Positions 1 through 9,745 of a stretch of DNA of 38,506 bases are shown piece by piece (positions within the stretch are counted from its first letter, which is position 1; each line of letters begins with the position of its first letter). Both the position numbers and the translations under genes were made by a program. The notes beneath the pieces are model-generated. The model was not told where the DNA came from. It searched no databases and worked only from the letters and a program-made list of their open reading frames with translations. The stretch comes from Oscillospiraceae bacterium (GTDB taxonomy: Bacteria > Bacillota > Clostridia > Oscillospirales > Ruminococcaceae): contig JAFRUS010000021.1 of NCBI GenBank assembly GCA_017438745.1, positions 1 to 38,506 on the forward strand, given 5' to 3'.

Positions 1-994
1 CTATGCAGTAAATCTGTAAATAAGGAACTGCTGGCAGCCACTTATCTGTCATCAGAAGTAAAATAAACGGTTCGGCAATAACTATGAATCCAATCATGAT
101 CGGATTCATTATATAGGAAGTCAGATGTGTTGATTTTCGAGCTAAAGCCTTTACGCGTTCTTTCGATTCCTGACTCTGTGACATTACCGGAAACAGTACA
201 GTACTAATCGATGTGTCAACATTTGTTGAGATAAGGTCCGGAAACTGATTTCCCTTTGTATAAAAAGCGAGATCAGCAGGAGTATATATTTTACCTATCA
301 CAAGACTCCTGAGATTAGCATATAACTGCAGTACAAAGCTCTGAAGCAGTAGTTTCCATCCGAAATTGAACATTTCCTTGAGCCTTTTGAAAGAAAAAGC
401 TTTAATCGGTCTCCATTCAATCGTAAACTGAAGAATAACAGTATCCATGAAATTGTTTATCAAAGTCTGAAAAACTAATGCCCATACGCCAAATCCAAAA
501 TACGCAAGAATTATTCCAACTACTCCGGATGTAACTGTACCAATAATTGTAGCAACGAAAAATTTCTTGAATATCATTTTTCTGGCAACATATGCCTGCT
601 GAACAGAATTAATTGCCCTTATAACAATACTAACTGCAAGAACACGAAGCACTGGAACCAGAATTGGCATACCGTAATAATTCGCTATCGGCACTGCAAG
701 GAAAAAAAGAATCAAATACAAAAAAGAAGAAAATGCTATCGAAAAATAAAACACAGTTGAAAAATCAATATCATCTGCATCTTTTTTTTGTATTAATGAC
801 ATTCCAAATCCACTGTCAACAAATACGTTTGCAATAGTAATAAATACTAACACCAGCGGGATAATACCGTATTCATCCGGTGACAGCAGTCTTGTAAGTA
901 CAATCGATACTATTACAGAAACCAGCTGGGCTCCTATTCGTTCTGCAAATTTCCAAAACACTGCACTTAGTACAGATTTTCTATCATTACTCAT
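1..994 (-). CDS. Polysaccharide flippase (Wzx/PST family), 3' end cut by window edge
   Basis: An open frame starts with ATG at 992-994 and runs off the left edge, so about 331 N-terminal residues are visible. My translation begins MSNDRKSVLSAVFWKFAERI and contains LTRLLSPDEYG near residue 40, the usual opening of the polysaccharide-transporter branch of the MOP superfamily. Several hydrophobic membrane segments follow. These proteins flip undecaprenyl-linked repeat units across the cytoplasmic membrane. The start lies 4 nt after the stop of the pyruvyl transferase, so the two are translationally close and in one operon. The family call is firm. The substrate is not visible, but the position at the end of a glycosyltransferase cluster fits repeat-unit export. 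Confidence 0.85.
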   Translation of the reverse strand, partial: MSNDRKSVLSAVFWKFAERIGAQLVSVIVSIVLTRLLSPDEYGIIPLVLVFITIANVFVDSGFGMSLIQKKDADDIDFSTVFYFSIAFSSFLYLILFFLAVPIANYYGMPILVPVLRVLAVSIVIRAINSVQQAYVARKMIFKKFFVATIIGTVTSGVVGIILAYFGFGVWALVFQTLINNFMDTVILQFTIEWRPIKAFSFKRLKEMFNFGWKLLLQSFVLQLYANLRSLVIGKIYTPADLAFYTKGNQFPDLISTNVDTSISTVLFPVMSQSQESKERVKALARKSTHLTSYIMNPIMIGFIVIAEPFILLLMTDKWLPAVPYLQIYCI

Positions 995-998
995 AACG

Positions 999-2102
999 CT
1001 ACCTGACCGCCTGGTTTAATAAATCAAGTGATTTATTTCTTTCCTCATTCAATAATACATCTATGTTCTCGTAATTCCAGTTATAGCTTAACATTCTCTG
1101 AACGTCATTCTTATCTTCAAAAAGATCAATAAGTTCTATTTTCGATAATAAGCTTTCTATCTTAGCCATAATAAAATCTGATTTACAGAACGCTATTGGT
1201 TTTTTAAATACCAGCCCGAATGTAAGACCATGAAAAGTGCTTGTTGCAATTGCAGAAGCTCCTTTAAAATACCCGATCCACTGCAAAGGATGAAGTTCAC
1301 TTTGCCTAATAAGTTTATCACACCATGAATAATTATCATCATGACAATCCAGAACAATAGTCTTTAAATGCTTTTTCTTTGAAAATGAAACAAGATTCTC
1401 AATAAACTTATCAGTAAAATCCTGACCATAAACTAAAATATAATCGCGTTCTTCCGGCTCAGATATATTTTTATCTTCATTAAAATTCCAGAGCCATACC
1501 GGATCCAGTACCTTTTCAGGTCTTTTTCCGGTTATATGTTCAACCATATCAGCAGAGTTTTCATCACGAACAGTTATAAAATCAAGATTATTCAATGACT
1601 CTTTTACATACTCAGGAATATCACTTGTGATTTTGGCCATTCCAAAACTCGCTGCATAAGAACTTGTGTATTTTGAATTAAAACCTTTACCAAACAGTAA
1701 TGGATCATTATTAAAAGGATACTGTGTATAATCCCATACTATATCGCTGCCAAGAACCACACTTTCAAAGCTATAATCTTTTAAGTTATTTCTGGTTATA
1801 TCATCAGTATGCGGAATGCTTCTGTATGCATCAAAGAAGACTTTCTGTTTTTGTTTTATATCAGCATCTTTTATCGGAAGATAACTCTTCCAATGCGCCT
1901 TGGTATAAACAGGAAAACTACGATAATATGACTTCAAATCAAAATAAAACCAGCTGTGCAATTCATCAAGATGCGCAATCTGCCTAACATCTCTGTCATT
2001 TCTTAAATAAGCTATAGCCTTTTGCAAAGCATACTCCTGAGCAAATGTTCCGTAATTCGGAACATTCCAAAAAGAAAGTATACCAATATCATAATTTTTC
2101 AC
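999..2102 (-). CDS. Polysaccharide pyruvyl transferase family protein
   Basis: This 367-residue protein opens with DIGILSFWNVPNYGTFAQEY, the signature start of the polysaccharide pyruvyl transferase family. The C-terminal half carries the family's ATSTFHGLTFGLVFKKP motif (about residues 285-301), which has the conserved SxFHG element. Family members move pyruvate from phosphoenolpyruvate to a sugar as a ketal, adding negative charge to the polymer; some act on other acceptors. It sits between the GT92-like transferase and the flippase with short gaps, so the product probably modifies the repeat unit before export. The exact acceptor sugar cannot be read from the sequence. Confidence 0.85.
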   Translation of the reverse strand: MKNYDIGILSFWNVPNYGTFAQEYALQKAIAYLRNDRDVRQIAHLDELHSWFYFDLKSYYRSFPVYTKAHWKSYLPIKDADIKQKQKVFFDAYRSIPHTDDITRNNLKDYSFESVVLGSDIVWDYTQYPFNNDPLLFGKGFNSKYTSSYAASFGMAKITSDIPEYVKESLNNLDFITVRDENSADMVEHITGKRPEKVLDPVWLWNFNEDKNISEPEERDYILVYGQDFTDKFIENLVSFSKKKHLKTIVLDCHDDNYSWCDKLIRQSELHPLQWIGYFKGASAIATSTFHGLTFGLVFKKPIAFCKSDFIMAKIESLLSKIELIDLFEDKNDVQRMLSYNWNYENIDVLLNEERNKSLDLLNQAVR

Positions 2103-2121
2103 TTACAACTCTCCTGAAATA

Positions 2122-3129
2122 TCATCTCTTGTTCATATACGTATCCGGCTCAATATCTTTTTCGCCGCTGCTCTGCATAGCTGTTTTCAGTTTGATCATA
2201 TACTTGAAAGCAGAATAGTCAGTACTTGTATTCTTCATTTCATGCTCATAAAAATACTGCTCGTCATGAGGATTTATGTTGAAATACACATCCCCTTTTG
2301 CCCTCTTTTTTGCATATTCTTCATATGACTTTGTGAAATAATGATTTATCTGAATCGGAAAATCAGAAGTATTTGCTACATTTCGGGTACCAACACATAT
2401 CTTGCCGAAAATATTCACAGGAGGGATATCTTTACCTTTCCAGTTTGCCCAAAAACGATGATGAAGCTGATTAGTATGTTTTGAAGTCTTATCGAAACCA
2501 AAACGTGTATTATAAAAGCATTTTCCTATATTGCAATACTTAGGCCAGCATACAGTAAAGCTTTCTGACACATAATCAGATAAATCCCTGTTCATTAATC
2601 CGGAAGAACCGTATAATCTCCAGTAAATCATAACTGAACCATACTTTTTTTCAAACGGTTTTAAAAAGTCATGAATATTATCCGTAGATTTTGGAACTAT
2701 AAATTCATCAATATCAATGAAGCCTAACCATTGAGTTTCAGAAGAATAATTCTCAATACAATCCATATAACATTCCATCTGTTTCTGATTATGAGGCCAT
2801 TGACACAGAGTAACAATTCCATTGTCAATATACGGCTGCAAAACTGAAATATAATCATCTTCTGAATTGTTATTATAAAGAAAAAAATGGTCAATTCCAA
2901 CAATATGATTATATTCAATCCATTCTTTCAGATATGGAGATTCATTTTTAAATATCGCACATATCGATACTCCATATTTCCTGTCTTCTGATTTAGTTGT
3001 TATAAATGACATCTTCATTCTGTAAAAAGCGGAAATCATATTATAACAAACATCTTTTGCAATCTTTTTCAGACCGGACTTCTGAGCAGTATCATAAATA
3101 AAATACTTTCCTTCTTTAATAATGTTCAA
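2122..3129 (-). CDS. Glycosyltransferase family 92-like (DUF23) protein
   Basis: This 335-residue protein has the features of the GT92/DUF23 group. A segment near residues 53-80 (VSICAIFKNESPYLKEWIEY) is followed by a GIDHFFLYNNNSEDD stretch. A WLGFIDIDEFIVP segment near residues 134-146 supplies the DxD metal and nucleotide-sugar motif. No membrane segment is obvious, so it probably acts at the cytoplasmic face. It lies in the polysaccharide operon, 59 nt downstream of the FdtA-GT2 fusion gene and 19 nt upstream of the pyruvyl transferase. Bacterial members commonly occur in capsule or exopolysaccharide clusters. Donor and linkage are unknown. Confidence 0.8.
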   Translation of the reverse strand: MNIIKEGKYFIYDTAQKSGLKKIAKDVCYNMISAFYRMKMSFITTKSEDRKYGVSICAIFKNESPYLKEWIEYNHIVGIDHFFLYNNNSEDDYISVLQPYIDNGIVTLCQWPHNQKQMECYMDCIENYSSETQWLGFIDIDEFIVPKSTDNIHDFLKPFEKKYGSVMIYWRLYGSSGLMNRDLSDYVSESFTVCWPKYCNIGKCFYNTRFGFDKTSKHTNQLHHRFWANWKGKDIPPVNIFGKICVGTRNVANTSDFPIQINHYFTKSYEEYAKKRAKGDVYFNINPHDEQYFYEHEMKNTSTDYSAFKYMIKLKTAMQSSGEKDIEPDTYMNKR

Positions 3130-3188
3130 ATTAAATTCCTTTCCACTTTTATACCGTCATATATACAATGATTAATAACCAAAGCTCG

Positions 3189-4508
3189 TTATTTTATTCC
3201 AAGTTTTGTTATGATTTTGTCTTTTGTTCTGCTAATCACAGCTTTCTGAAGACTTTCTTTAGTATAAAATATATCATACATATCTTCAAGTCCTTCAAGA
3301 TTATACGAACAATATGTTTTCCTGACCACATGTCTGTAGTAAAGATCTGCTATAAATCCTAAATTCTTATCAAGAACGTACTTACATGTACTCGCCGTAA
3401 TGTCGCCATCCCGATACAATGAACTTATAATTCCCGGATACTCTACTCCAAATGCATAGAAAAGATCATATGAACCCTTTGGTTTATTCTCCTGCGGTAT
3501 CTCATCAAAAATTACTGAATTATCAATTATGTATTTATTTCTTTTTCTTTCATGGAAAAGTACAGTAGTATGTGGGAATAATTCGTTGAAAAGATTTATA
3601 TCATCCGGTAATTTTTCAAAATCTTCTTTCCATATTGTCATACCAGTAGACCATGAAGACCAGTAAGACAACGTATTTACAAACTCATCAAAAGTACCGT
3701 ATTCATGAACTGACTTTGATAATTCCAGTTCACCATTACTGAAATATATGATCGGTTTTTCTTCACTTTCATTTCGAACTAATTCAATTAATTTATCCAG
3801 CATACCAGGCAACAGTTTAGTTCTATGATTAACAAACTTTATCAGTTCTCCATTCGCCCTTTTATAGGATTCTATCTCATTAAGGAACGGCTCTGCCTTG
3901 GTTTCATAATAATTCAGATTATCATGCTCTGAAACGTATTTTCTGATTTTAGTCTTAAACTCATCATTTTCACCATTATCTGTTAAAACAATCTCAAACA
4001 ATGAATTGTCAACATTCTGGGAATATATACTGTCAAGTACCGGAAAAACCCACTCAGACACACCGTTTGTAGGCAAACAAAGTGACACCAGTGGTTTGGT
4101 CTTCTTCATATCTTCAATATATCCTTCATAATCGCGAATATATTCTTTTCCGTTATAGTGGGTTGACGCCAATACAAGTAAAACGGAATCCGCACTGAAA
4201 TCATACATGTCTTTCCATATCATTTTAGGAATATAAACACCCATCATCGGCTTGTTTAATTCTACAACAAACTCTTCTATTCCATCAGTTATTCTGACTT
4301 TACTTGTACCTGCAACATTTATAAGAATAAATTCTGATTCACGATTCGCATGCTGCCCTCTGACTACTGTCGAATCAGAACCATAAATATAGAAAACACG
4401 TTTTATATCAAATGGTATAGTCTGAGCACCTTCAATTACAACAAGTTTTCCTCTCTCATCGCCAAGATCAGCAAACTGAAGTATAGTACATTTATCTTTT
4501 AATGTCAT
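3189..4508 (-). CDS. Fusion of FdtA/WxcM-like sugar 3,4-ketoisomerase with a GT2-like glycosyltransferase
   Basis: Residues 1-135 match the cupin sugar 3,4-ketoisomerase family (FdtA/QdtA/WxcM): RGKLVVIEG near 19, FYIYG near 39, VVRGQHANRESEFILINVAG at 48-67 and a YIRDYE end near 123. Characterised FdtA-type enzymes carry a HAH pair at the active site; here it reads H53-A-N55, so one histidine is replaced. From about residue 138, LVSLCLPTNG and an IVLTDNG segment mark a GT2-type GT-A fold reaching the C-terminus. The gene lies 10 nt after the FdtB-like aminotransferase, so the isomerase half probably acts on a dTDP-4-keto-6-deoxyhexose and the transferase half may add the resulting amino sugar. 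The joint role is inference. Confidence 0.8.
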   Translation of the reverse strand: MTLKDKCTILQFADLGDERGKLVVIEGAQTIPFDIKRVFYIYGSDSTVVRGQHANRESEFILINVAGTSKVRITDGIEEFVVELNKPMMGVYIPKMIWKDMYDFSADSVLLVLASTHYNGKEYIRDYEGYIEDMKKTKPLVSLCLPTNGVSEWVFPVLDSIYSQNVDNSLFEIVLTDNGENDEFKTKIRKYVSEHDNLNYYETKAEPFLNEIESYKRANGELIKFVNHRTKLLPGMLDKLIELVRNESEEKPIIYFSNGELELSKSVHEYGTFDEFVNTLSYWSSWSTGMTIWKEDFEKLPDDINLFNELFPHTTVLFHERKRNKYIIDNSVIFDEIPQENKPKGSYDLFYAFGVEYPGIISSLYRDGDITASTCKYVLDKNLGFIADLYYRHVVRKTYCSYNLEGLEDMYDIFYTKESLQKAVISRTKDKIITKLGIK

Positions 4509-4518
4509 TTAAATCTTC

Positions 4519-5619
4519 CTATCTGAAATTATTTATTGCCTCTATTACATAACTCTGCTCTTCATCTGTCATTCCATTGTACATAGGAATAGAAAGAACC
4601 GTATCAGCATAATGCTCAGTAACAGGAAAATCACCCGGATGATATCCAAGATTTTTATATGCCTCTGCTAAATGCGGAGGAATCGGATAGTGTATAATAG
4701 TGCCTATTTCTTTCTCATTAAGATACTCTATCAATCTGTCTCTTTCTTCACAACGGATTACAAACTGATGCCAAACTCCAGTAGCACCTGGCGCTAAAAC
4801 AGGTAAAACGATCTTAGAGTTATTTATTTCCTTAGTGTAACGCTCTGCTATTCTTATTCTTTCTTCTGTTAAATCTCCTAAATACTTTAAACGTACACGA
4901 AGCAATCCTGCCTGTAACTCGTCTAATCTGCTGTTTGCACCAACAACCTTGTTATAATATCTTTTTTCCGAACCATAATTTCTGAAAATTCTAAATTCAT
5001 TAGCCAGTGCTTCATCGTTGCATACAATCGCTCCGGCATCGCCAAATGCTCCGAGATTTTTTGAAGGATAAAAAGAAAAGCATCCTACATCACCAAATGT
5101 ACCAGTCATCTTTCCGTTAAAACATGCTCCATGTGACTGCGCACAGTCTTCAACCAGTTTAAGATTATGCTTTTTGCAAATAGATACTATTTCATCCATT
5201 TTAGAAGCCATACCATATAGATGTGTTACAAGTATTGCTTTTGTTTTCGGGTTAATAAGTGACTCGATTTTGCTGGTATCCATTCCAAAATGCTCATCCG
5301 GTTCACAGAATACCGGAGTTGCTCCATTCATTGTAACACCCATGACTGTAGCTATATAAGTGTTACCCTGTACAATTACTTCATCCCCGACGCCAATGTT
5401 AAGAAGCCTTATAGCTATCCACAATGCATCAAGTCCGCTTGCTAAACCTACACAGTACTTCGCACCAGTATATGCAGCAAATTCTTCTTCAAAACTCTTT
5501 ACTTCATTTCCAAGTACATACCATCCAGAACGTAAAACATCAAGCGCTTTGGTTTCAAGTTCACTTTGATACTTATAAAAACCTCTATCCATACGATTTG
5601 GCATTATTTTCATATTCAT
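4519..5619 (-). CDS. DegT/DnrJ/EryC1 family PLP aminotransferase, FdtB/QdtB-like
   Basis: This 366-residue protein is a full-length sugar aminotransferase of the DegT/DnrJ/EryC1/StrS family. Visible hallmarks are LASGLDALWIAIRLL near residue 59, the VEDCAQSHGA block with D158, and SFYPSKNLGAFGD with K187 as the expected pyridoxal-phosphate lysine. The SKNLGAFGD variant is typical of enzymes that aminate C3 of dTDP-3-keto-6-deoxyhexoses. That fits the ketoisomerase fusion directly downstream and the acetyltransferase directly upstream. Its ATG overlaps the acetyltransferase stop in a 4-nt ATGA at 5616-5619, which indicates translational coupling. The family is certain; the sugar configuration (Fuc3N or Qui3N type) is inferred. 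Confidence 0.88.
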   Translation of the reverse strand: MNMKIMPNRMDRGFYKYQSELETKALDVLRSGWYVLGNEVKSFEEEFAAYTGAKYCVGLASGLDALWIAIRLLNIGVGDEVIVQGNTYIATVMGVTMNGATPVFCEPDEHFGMDTSKIESLINPKTKAILVTHLYGMASKMDEIVSICKKHNLKLVEDCAQSHGACFNGKMTGTFGDVGCFSFYPSKNLGAFGDAGAIVCNDEALANEFRIFRNYGSEKRYYNKVVGANSRLDELQAGLLRVRLKYLGDLTEERIRIAERYTKEINNSKIVLPVLAPGATGVWHQFVIRCEERDRLIEYLNEKEIGTIIHYPIPPHLAEAYKNLGYHPGDFPVTEHYADTVLSIPMYNGMTDEEQSYVIEAINNFR

Positions 5620-6254
5620 TTCTCCTCACGTTTTTTGGGAAACCATTTAAAAATCTCTTTTACTTCATCATAAGATTTATTGTATAACGAGGTATACAAT
5701 TCATCAACGTGTTTAATAATACACTCGTCATCCAACATGTTGTAATCCAGATTCGTTAAAAATTCTATTATATCATCCGAAAACCTGTATTTTATTAATT
5801 TGGCAGGAACACCTCCAAATATGGCGTAAGGAGGTACATCCTTACTCACAATCGAACCAGCAGCTATAACTGCGCCCTGCCCGATATGAACTCCTGAAAG
5901 AATAGTGGAACGGTATCCTATCCAGACATCATCATCAACAATGATATCCCCTTTAGAAACTCCCTCCATACTGTGATCTACGATCTTAGCTTTAAACGGA
6001 AATGTAGAAATCCTGTTAGTATAGTGATCAGCACTAAGCATAAACATTACTTCCGGTCCGATTGAACAGAAACTGCCTATTTTCAGCTTGTTTTCTGAAT
6101 TAAATGTAAGAGCATTAATTCTGCCATATGTGTATTTTCCAACAGATACAAGATTTATATCAAATACATTTCCAGGCGCTGTATCGCTGTCACTATTAAG
6201 TTTTTTCCATTTAGAAATAAGTCGTTTTCTTTTTAAATAATCCTTAATCATCAT
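5616..6254 (-). CDS. CatB-like hexapeptide-repeat acetyltransferase (possible FdtC/QdtC role)
   Basis: This 212-residue protein has the left-handed beta-helix repeat pattern of hexapeptide acyltransferases: LKIGSFCSIGPEV near 57, VWIGYRSTILSGVHIGQGAVIAAGSIV in the middle and YAIFGGVPAKLIKYRF at the end. H77 in the LSADHYTNR segment matches the catalytic histidine of the CatB/Vat group. It sits directly upstream of the FdtB-like aminotransferase with a 4-nt overlap and overlaps the preceding WbsX gene by 11 nt. N-acetylation of a 3-amino-3,6-dideoxy sugar is therefore the most likely job. O-acetylation of the polymer is the main alternative. Confidence 0.8.
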   Translation of the reverse strand: MMIKDYLKRKRLISKWKKLNSDSDTAPGNVFDINLVSVGKYTYGRINALTFNSENKLKIGSFCSIGPEVMFMLSADHYTNRISTFPFKAKIVDHSMEGVSKGDIIVDDDVWIGYRSTILSGVHIGQGAVIAAGSIVSKDVPPYAIFGGVPAKLIKYRFSDDIIEFLTNLDYNMLDDECIIKHVDELYTSLYNKSYDEVKEIFKWFPKKREEK

Positions 6255-7365
6255 TTAAAACCTCTTTTAAAGCTTCAAGGAATCCCATCCCGTGCTTTTC
6301 ATCGGGTTCTAAGTATGCACCTTCAGCCCACTCATTCCATGCATTTATAAATATGAAATCTGTAGAATATTCTTTATCAACTTTTTTACAAAGTTCACCA
6401 AAATACTTTTTGAATTTCTCAACAGTCACACCGTCATACACAAGTCCATTACTGTTTCTCGGGGTATTATCCCAGTCTACAAAAGCGCCAGCTATAACCC
6501 TTCTATCATCCACAGGATAATCAATAATACCTTTCCAGTCAGCATCATAATCCCTGTGAGTAAGTTCAGCAGTTTTCTGCTTCTGATATTTTGTAAGCAG
6601 CTTCTGATATGAATCATTCATATTATGTGAAAGCATAAAATGTTTGATCTTTCTTCTGGTCAGACCAAGCTTCTCGATTTCGTAATCCTGTATGAACTTA
6701 GGTTCAAACTGTATATGGTAATCGAAAAGTGTACTTTTTCTGCACGAAAAATAATAATCAGGATACTGTGACACCAATATAACATCATCAAATCCGTTAG
6801 CTTTAACACATTTTCGAATCTCGTTTACATACTCATTAAGGTTTGGAATAAGTTCCGGCTTATAAATTATGAGAAGCGGTTTTCCATCAATTTTTATATA
6901 CCTTTCATCAGCAAAGAATTCACAGAGATAATCAACATGCTTATGAAGATCTTCTATATCACCGTAATCCTGTTCAACAATAACCTCATTATTACCTCCG
7001 TCCCATTTTCTGGTCCAGTTTTCATTTGCCCAGCACAAAAGAAACGGAATATCTATCTTAGGATTTTTCAGCATTGCCTCAAGTGGCTTTTCCAACAGCT
7101 TTTTACCGTTCTTAAACCAGTAATGATAGTAACAAAATCCATAAACACCGTATTCCTTAGCCATTTCTGCCTGCTTCACCATTACATCTTCATCAAGAAG
7201 ACAATAATAGTTATCATTCAAAGGTTTTCTTGGCTGATTATGACCTTCATACAATGGCTTACACTTCTTTACGTTAGTCCATTCTGTAAACCCAACACCG
7301 TGTGCCTTATCGTTTTCAGGTATTGTATGGTACTGCGGAAGATAAAACGCAATTACTTTTTTCAT
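6244..7365 (-). CDS. WbsX-family (GH99-like) glycan protein
   Basis: The protein opens KKVIAFYLPQYHTIPENDKA and continues with GFTEWTNV, YGFCYYHYWF and a late FIFINAWNEWAEGAYLEPD block. This is the characteristic pattern of the WbsX family found in O-antigen and capsule clusters and related to GH99 fold enzymes. The frame extends to an upstream ATG at 7392, but the inner ATG at 7363-7365 is preceded by AGGTGGA (7371-7377) five bases away, while the outer one has no ribosome binding site. I therefore start at 7365, giving 373 residues. The following acetyltransferase overlaps its end by 11 nt. Whether it transfers or trims a sugar is unresolved for the family. Confidence 0.8.
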   Translation of the reverse strand: MKKVIAFYLPQYHTIPENDKAHGVGFTEWTNVKKCKPLYEGHNQPRKPLNDNYYCLLDEDVMVKQAEMAKEYGVYGFCYYHYWFKNGKKLLEKPLEAMLKNPKIDIPFLLCWANENWTRKWDGGNNEVIVEQDYGDIEDLHKHVDYLCEFFADERYIKIDGKPLLIIYKPELIPNLNEYVNEIRKCVKANGFDDVILVSQYPDYYFSCRKSTLFDYHIQFEPKFIQDYEIEKLGLTRRKIKHFMLSHNMNDSYQKLLTKYQKQKTAELTHRDYDADWKGIIDYPVDDRRVIAGAFVDWDNTPRNSNGLVYDGVTVEKFKKYFGELCKKVDKEYSTDFIFINAWNEWAEGAYLEPDEKHGMGFLEALKEVLNDD

Positions 7366-7475
7366 TCTTGTCCACCTTTTCTTTTTTACCATTTACCAAA
7401 ATGTGTAAAACACTTCATATTTCAAAACTAAAAAACAGTAAATCAAATTACAAAACGAATACGCTTTTTCTTTCT

Positions 7476-8759
7476 TCATTTTTTAAGTAAAAGACTGATT
7501 CTTCTTTCATATTCATATAAAGGTTCAAAAAAATTCTGTCCGATAAAAACTGAACCCAGCATGATCAATTCAATAAAAAACAAATATTCAAACTGAACAT
7601 TATATGTAATACCCTGAATTGTAATCACACCTACTGCAATCAGGTATTTTTTATCGATTCTTGCACCCCAAAAAGCTATCATTCCTAATAATATATAATA
7701 AAAAACAAAACCTATAATTCCTCTTGAAATAAGTATATCAATTATATCACTTTCGGTAACCCAGTGCTCAAGAGTCGCATATTGTCCGTTTATCGCACTG
7801 ATCGAATAACCTGAACTGGCATATCCGGTTCCAAACAGTCTTTCAAGCACAGTATTATTATTGAATACTGACGGATAAACCATATAATACCCTATATGTG
7901 CAGCACTGCTGGAATCATTTCCGGATTCTGTTATTCTGGCGATAAGTAACTGAAATTTACTTATAACAGCGTTGCCAGCACCAGCAGCACAGGCAATAGA
8001 ACCCAATAATACAATTAAACCTGCTGAAACGATACTCTTTACTTTGCCATTTGTACTGAAATGCCTGATAAAATCAATAAACCTCAGACCAGCAAGTATA
8101 CCAAAAGTAATCATCACACCAATAAGTGCTGTACTGTTCCCGCAAATAAAAGTGTCCAAAAGTATAAGAGCTCTGATTCTTAAATCTTCAAAAATCAGAA
8201 AAGCTATTACCAGCAACGGAGCAAGAAGCGCTGAATGCCAGGTAAATGCTGAAGGGAAAAATTCACCTTGTCTAAAAAAGGTTGGCTCTTCCATGAAATG
8301 AAGCAGATTATGAAAAATAATTCTGTTTATATCTACGCCACCCTTATAAAGCACAAACTGTACAGGTAAATAAATAAGCTGCACAAGTATACCTGCTTTA
8401 AACCATTTAATCAGATACCGAAAATCAAGTATTCCTTCTTTGCATTCTCTGATAATATAAGTAAAAGAAAAGTAAGAAGGTATCAGAACTATAGTCATTA
8501 CAAGACTGTAACCTTTATATGAATCCGGCAGGTCTGAAATAAAACTGGATATTTCAGTAATGAGCAATAATGCAAAAGTAATATTGACAATCTTATATTC
8601 ACTGAAGTATAGTCTGCCTGAGTTTTTGCTCCAGCTGACAACAAAAAAAACAGCTTGCAGAATAATAAACAAATAAAGTCCGGCTATCTGAAAATTACAC
8701 CACGATATCATCAGCATTAATAATGCGGCTATTTTTTTTGTACTATACAATCTCTTCAT
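7476..8759 (-). CDS. O-antigen polymerase/ligase-like membrane protein (Wzy type)
   Basis: This is a hydrophobic protein with about ten predicted membrane segments and a larger outside loop (roughly residues 285-345, including [20 protein letters not shown]). The loop is followed by a FGTGYASSG segment, a layout usual for Wzy and O-antigen ligase family proteins. The frame could start at 8831, but the internal ATG at 8757-8759 overlaps the stop of the upstream GT2 gene in a 4-nt ATGA and begins the first membrane segment, so I use 8759 (427 residues). Sequence conservation in this family is weak. The call rests on topology and operon position, and repeat-unit polymerisation is inference. Confidence 0.75.
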   Translation of the reverse strand: MKRLYSTKKIAALLMLMISWCNFQIAGLYLFIILQAVFFVVSWSKNSGRLYFSEYKIVNITFALLLITEISSFISDLPDSYKGYSLVMTIVLIPSYFSFTYIIRECKEGILDFRYLIKWFKAGILVQLIYLPVQFVLYKGGVDINRIIFHNLLHFMEEPTFFRQGEFFPSAFTWHSALLAPLLVIAFLIFEDLRIRALILLDTFICGNSTALIGVMITFGILAGLRFIDFIRHFSTNGKVKSIVSAGLIVLLGSIACAAGAGNAVISKFQLLIARITESGNDSSSAAHIGYYMVYPSVFNNNTVLERLFGTGYASSGYSISAINGQYATLEHWVTESDIIDILISRGIIGFVFYYILLGMIAFWGARIDKKYLIAVGVITIQGITYNVQFEYLFFIELIMLGSVFIGQNFFEPLYEYERRISLLLKK

Positions 8760-9727
8760 ATAAACAACAATTCCCCTGTAATCTGAACAAATCCCTGCTT
8801 GAAAAATGAATGTCTGAATACAGTTATCCATTTTCCAACTTTATTCTTATTCTTCAAACTTACAAAAGCGTTAACCGTTTCAAAACTGTTGCTGTCAAGT
8901 TCAGTACCAAATCTTTCAATCAGTAGCTTTGCCTGATCCATAGGTGCGCTCAACGTATATTTAATATGCTGGATGTTGCTTAGTCTCCTGACAATAAAGG
9001 CAAATGAATTAACATGGGTTGCTCCTACTACATTGTTTGAATGCTGCCGGTACATGATACTATTTTTTTCAGAAAAAACTATTTTTCCAAATAAACATGC
9101 AACAAGAGTAATCCACCAGTCATGCATTATTATTTTATCATCTCTCATATCACCTATAAGTGCATTCAACTTATTATTCCATAACATTGTACAGCCGGTA
9201 ACATTGTTCTGGATGAGCAAATGATTTAAATCCTTTACATTTGTATTAATCGAACGGTATTTCACATATGATTCATCAAGTAAATTCAGATTACCGTCAA
9301 CAACTTTAAGATCTGTATGTACAAGTACAGGATAATCTCCCTCAGACTCATGTTTTTTTATAACTTTCATCTCTTCGGCTATTTTATCAGGTAACCATTT
9401 GTCATCCTGATCGCAAAACATATAATAATTAAAATCATAGTTTTTTGAAACCCAGCTATGCACACACGCAAAATTAGCCCTGGCTCCTTTAGCTGTCTGA
9501 CCGTCACTGACAAGTATAATTTTATTTTTATATTTCTCTGTATATGTCTGAATCAAAGAAACTGTACTGTCAGATGAATTGTCATCTCTTATAAACAGTA
9601 CAAAATCATTATATGTCTGAGACAAAACCGATTCGATCTGTTCTTTGATATATTTCTCTCCGTTATATGTTGCCATCATTACAGCAACTGTATCAGGCGT
9701 TATAGTTATGCTCATCCTCTGCACCAT
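8756..9727 (-). CDS. Family 2 glycosyltransferase (rhamnosyltransferase-like)
   Basis: This 323-residue GT-A fold transferase begins [20 protein letters not shown] and carries [11 protein letters not shown] (donor-binding DDNSSD) and [14 protein letters not shown] (the DxD region). The arrangement resembles rhamnosyltransferases of streptococcal and clostridial polysaccharide clusters. Two nearby ATGs (9725-9727 and 9713-9715) could serve as start and neither has a clear ribosome binding site, so the first is kept. It follows the DUF1972 gene by 18 nt and overlaps the polymerase by 4 nt, so it is part of the same transcript. Donor sugar and linkage cannot be set from sequence alone. Confidence 0.85.
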   Translation of the reverse strand: MVQRMSITITPDTVAVMMATYNGEKYIKEQIESVLSQTYNDFVLFIRDDNSSDSTVSLIQTYTEKYKNKIILVSDGQTAKGARANFACVHSWVSKNYDFNYYMFCDQDDKWLPDKIAEEMKVIKKHESEGDYPVLVHTDLKVVDGNLNLLDESYVKYRSINTNVKDLNHLLIQNNVTGCTMLWNNKLNALIGDMRDDKIIMHDWWITLVACLFGKIVFSEKNSIMYRQHSNNVVGATHVNSFAFIVRRLSNIQHIKYTLSAPMDQAKLLIERFGTELDSNSFETVNAFVSLKNKNKVGKWITVFRHSFFKQGFVQITGELLFI

Positions 9728-9745
9728 TCTCTGTGATAAATGATT

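Noticed and set aside
7972..8301. 109-codon plus-strand frame inside the polymerase gene
   Set aside because: It is an antisense shadow of a well-supported membrane protein gene, with no ribosome binding site or recognisable sequence.
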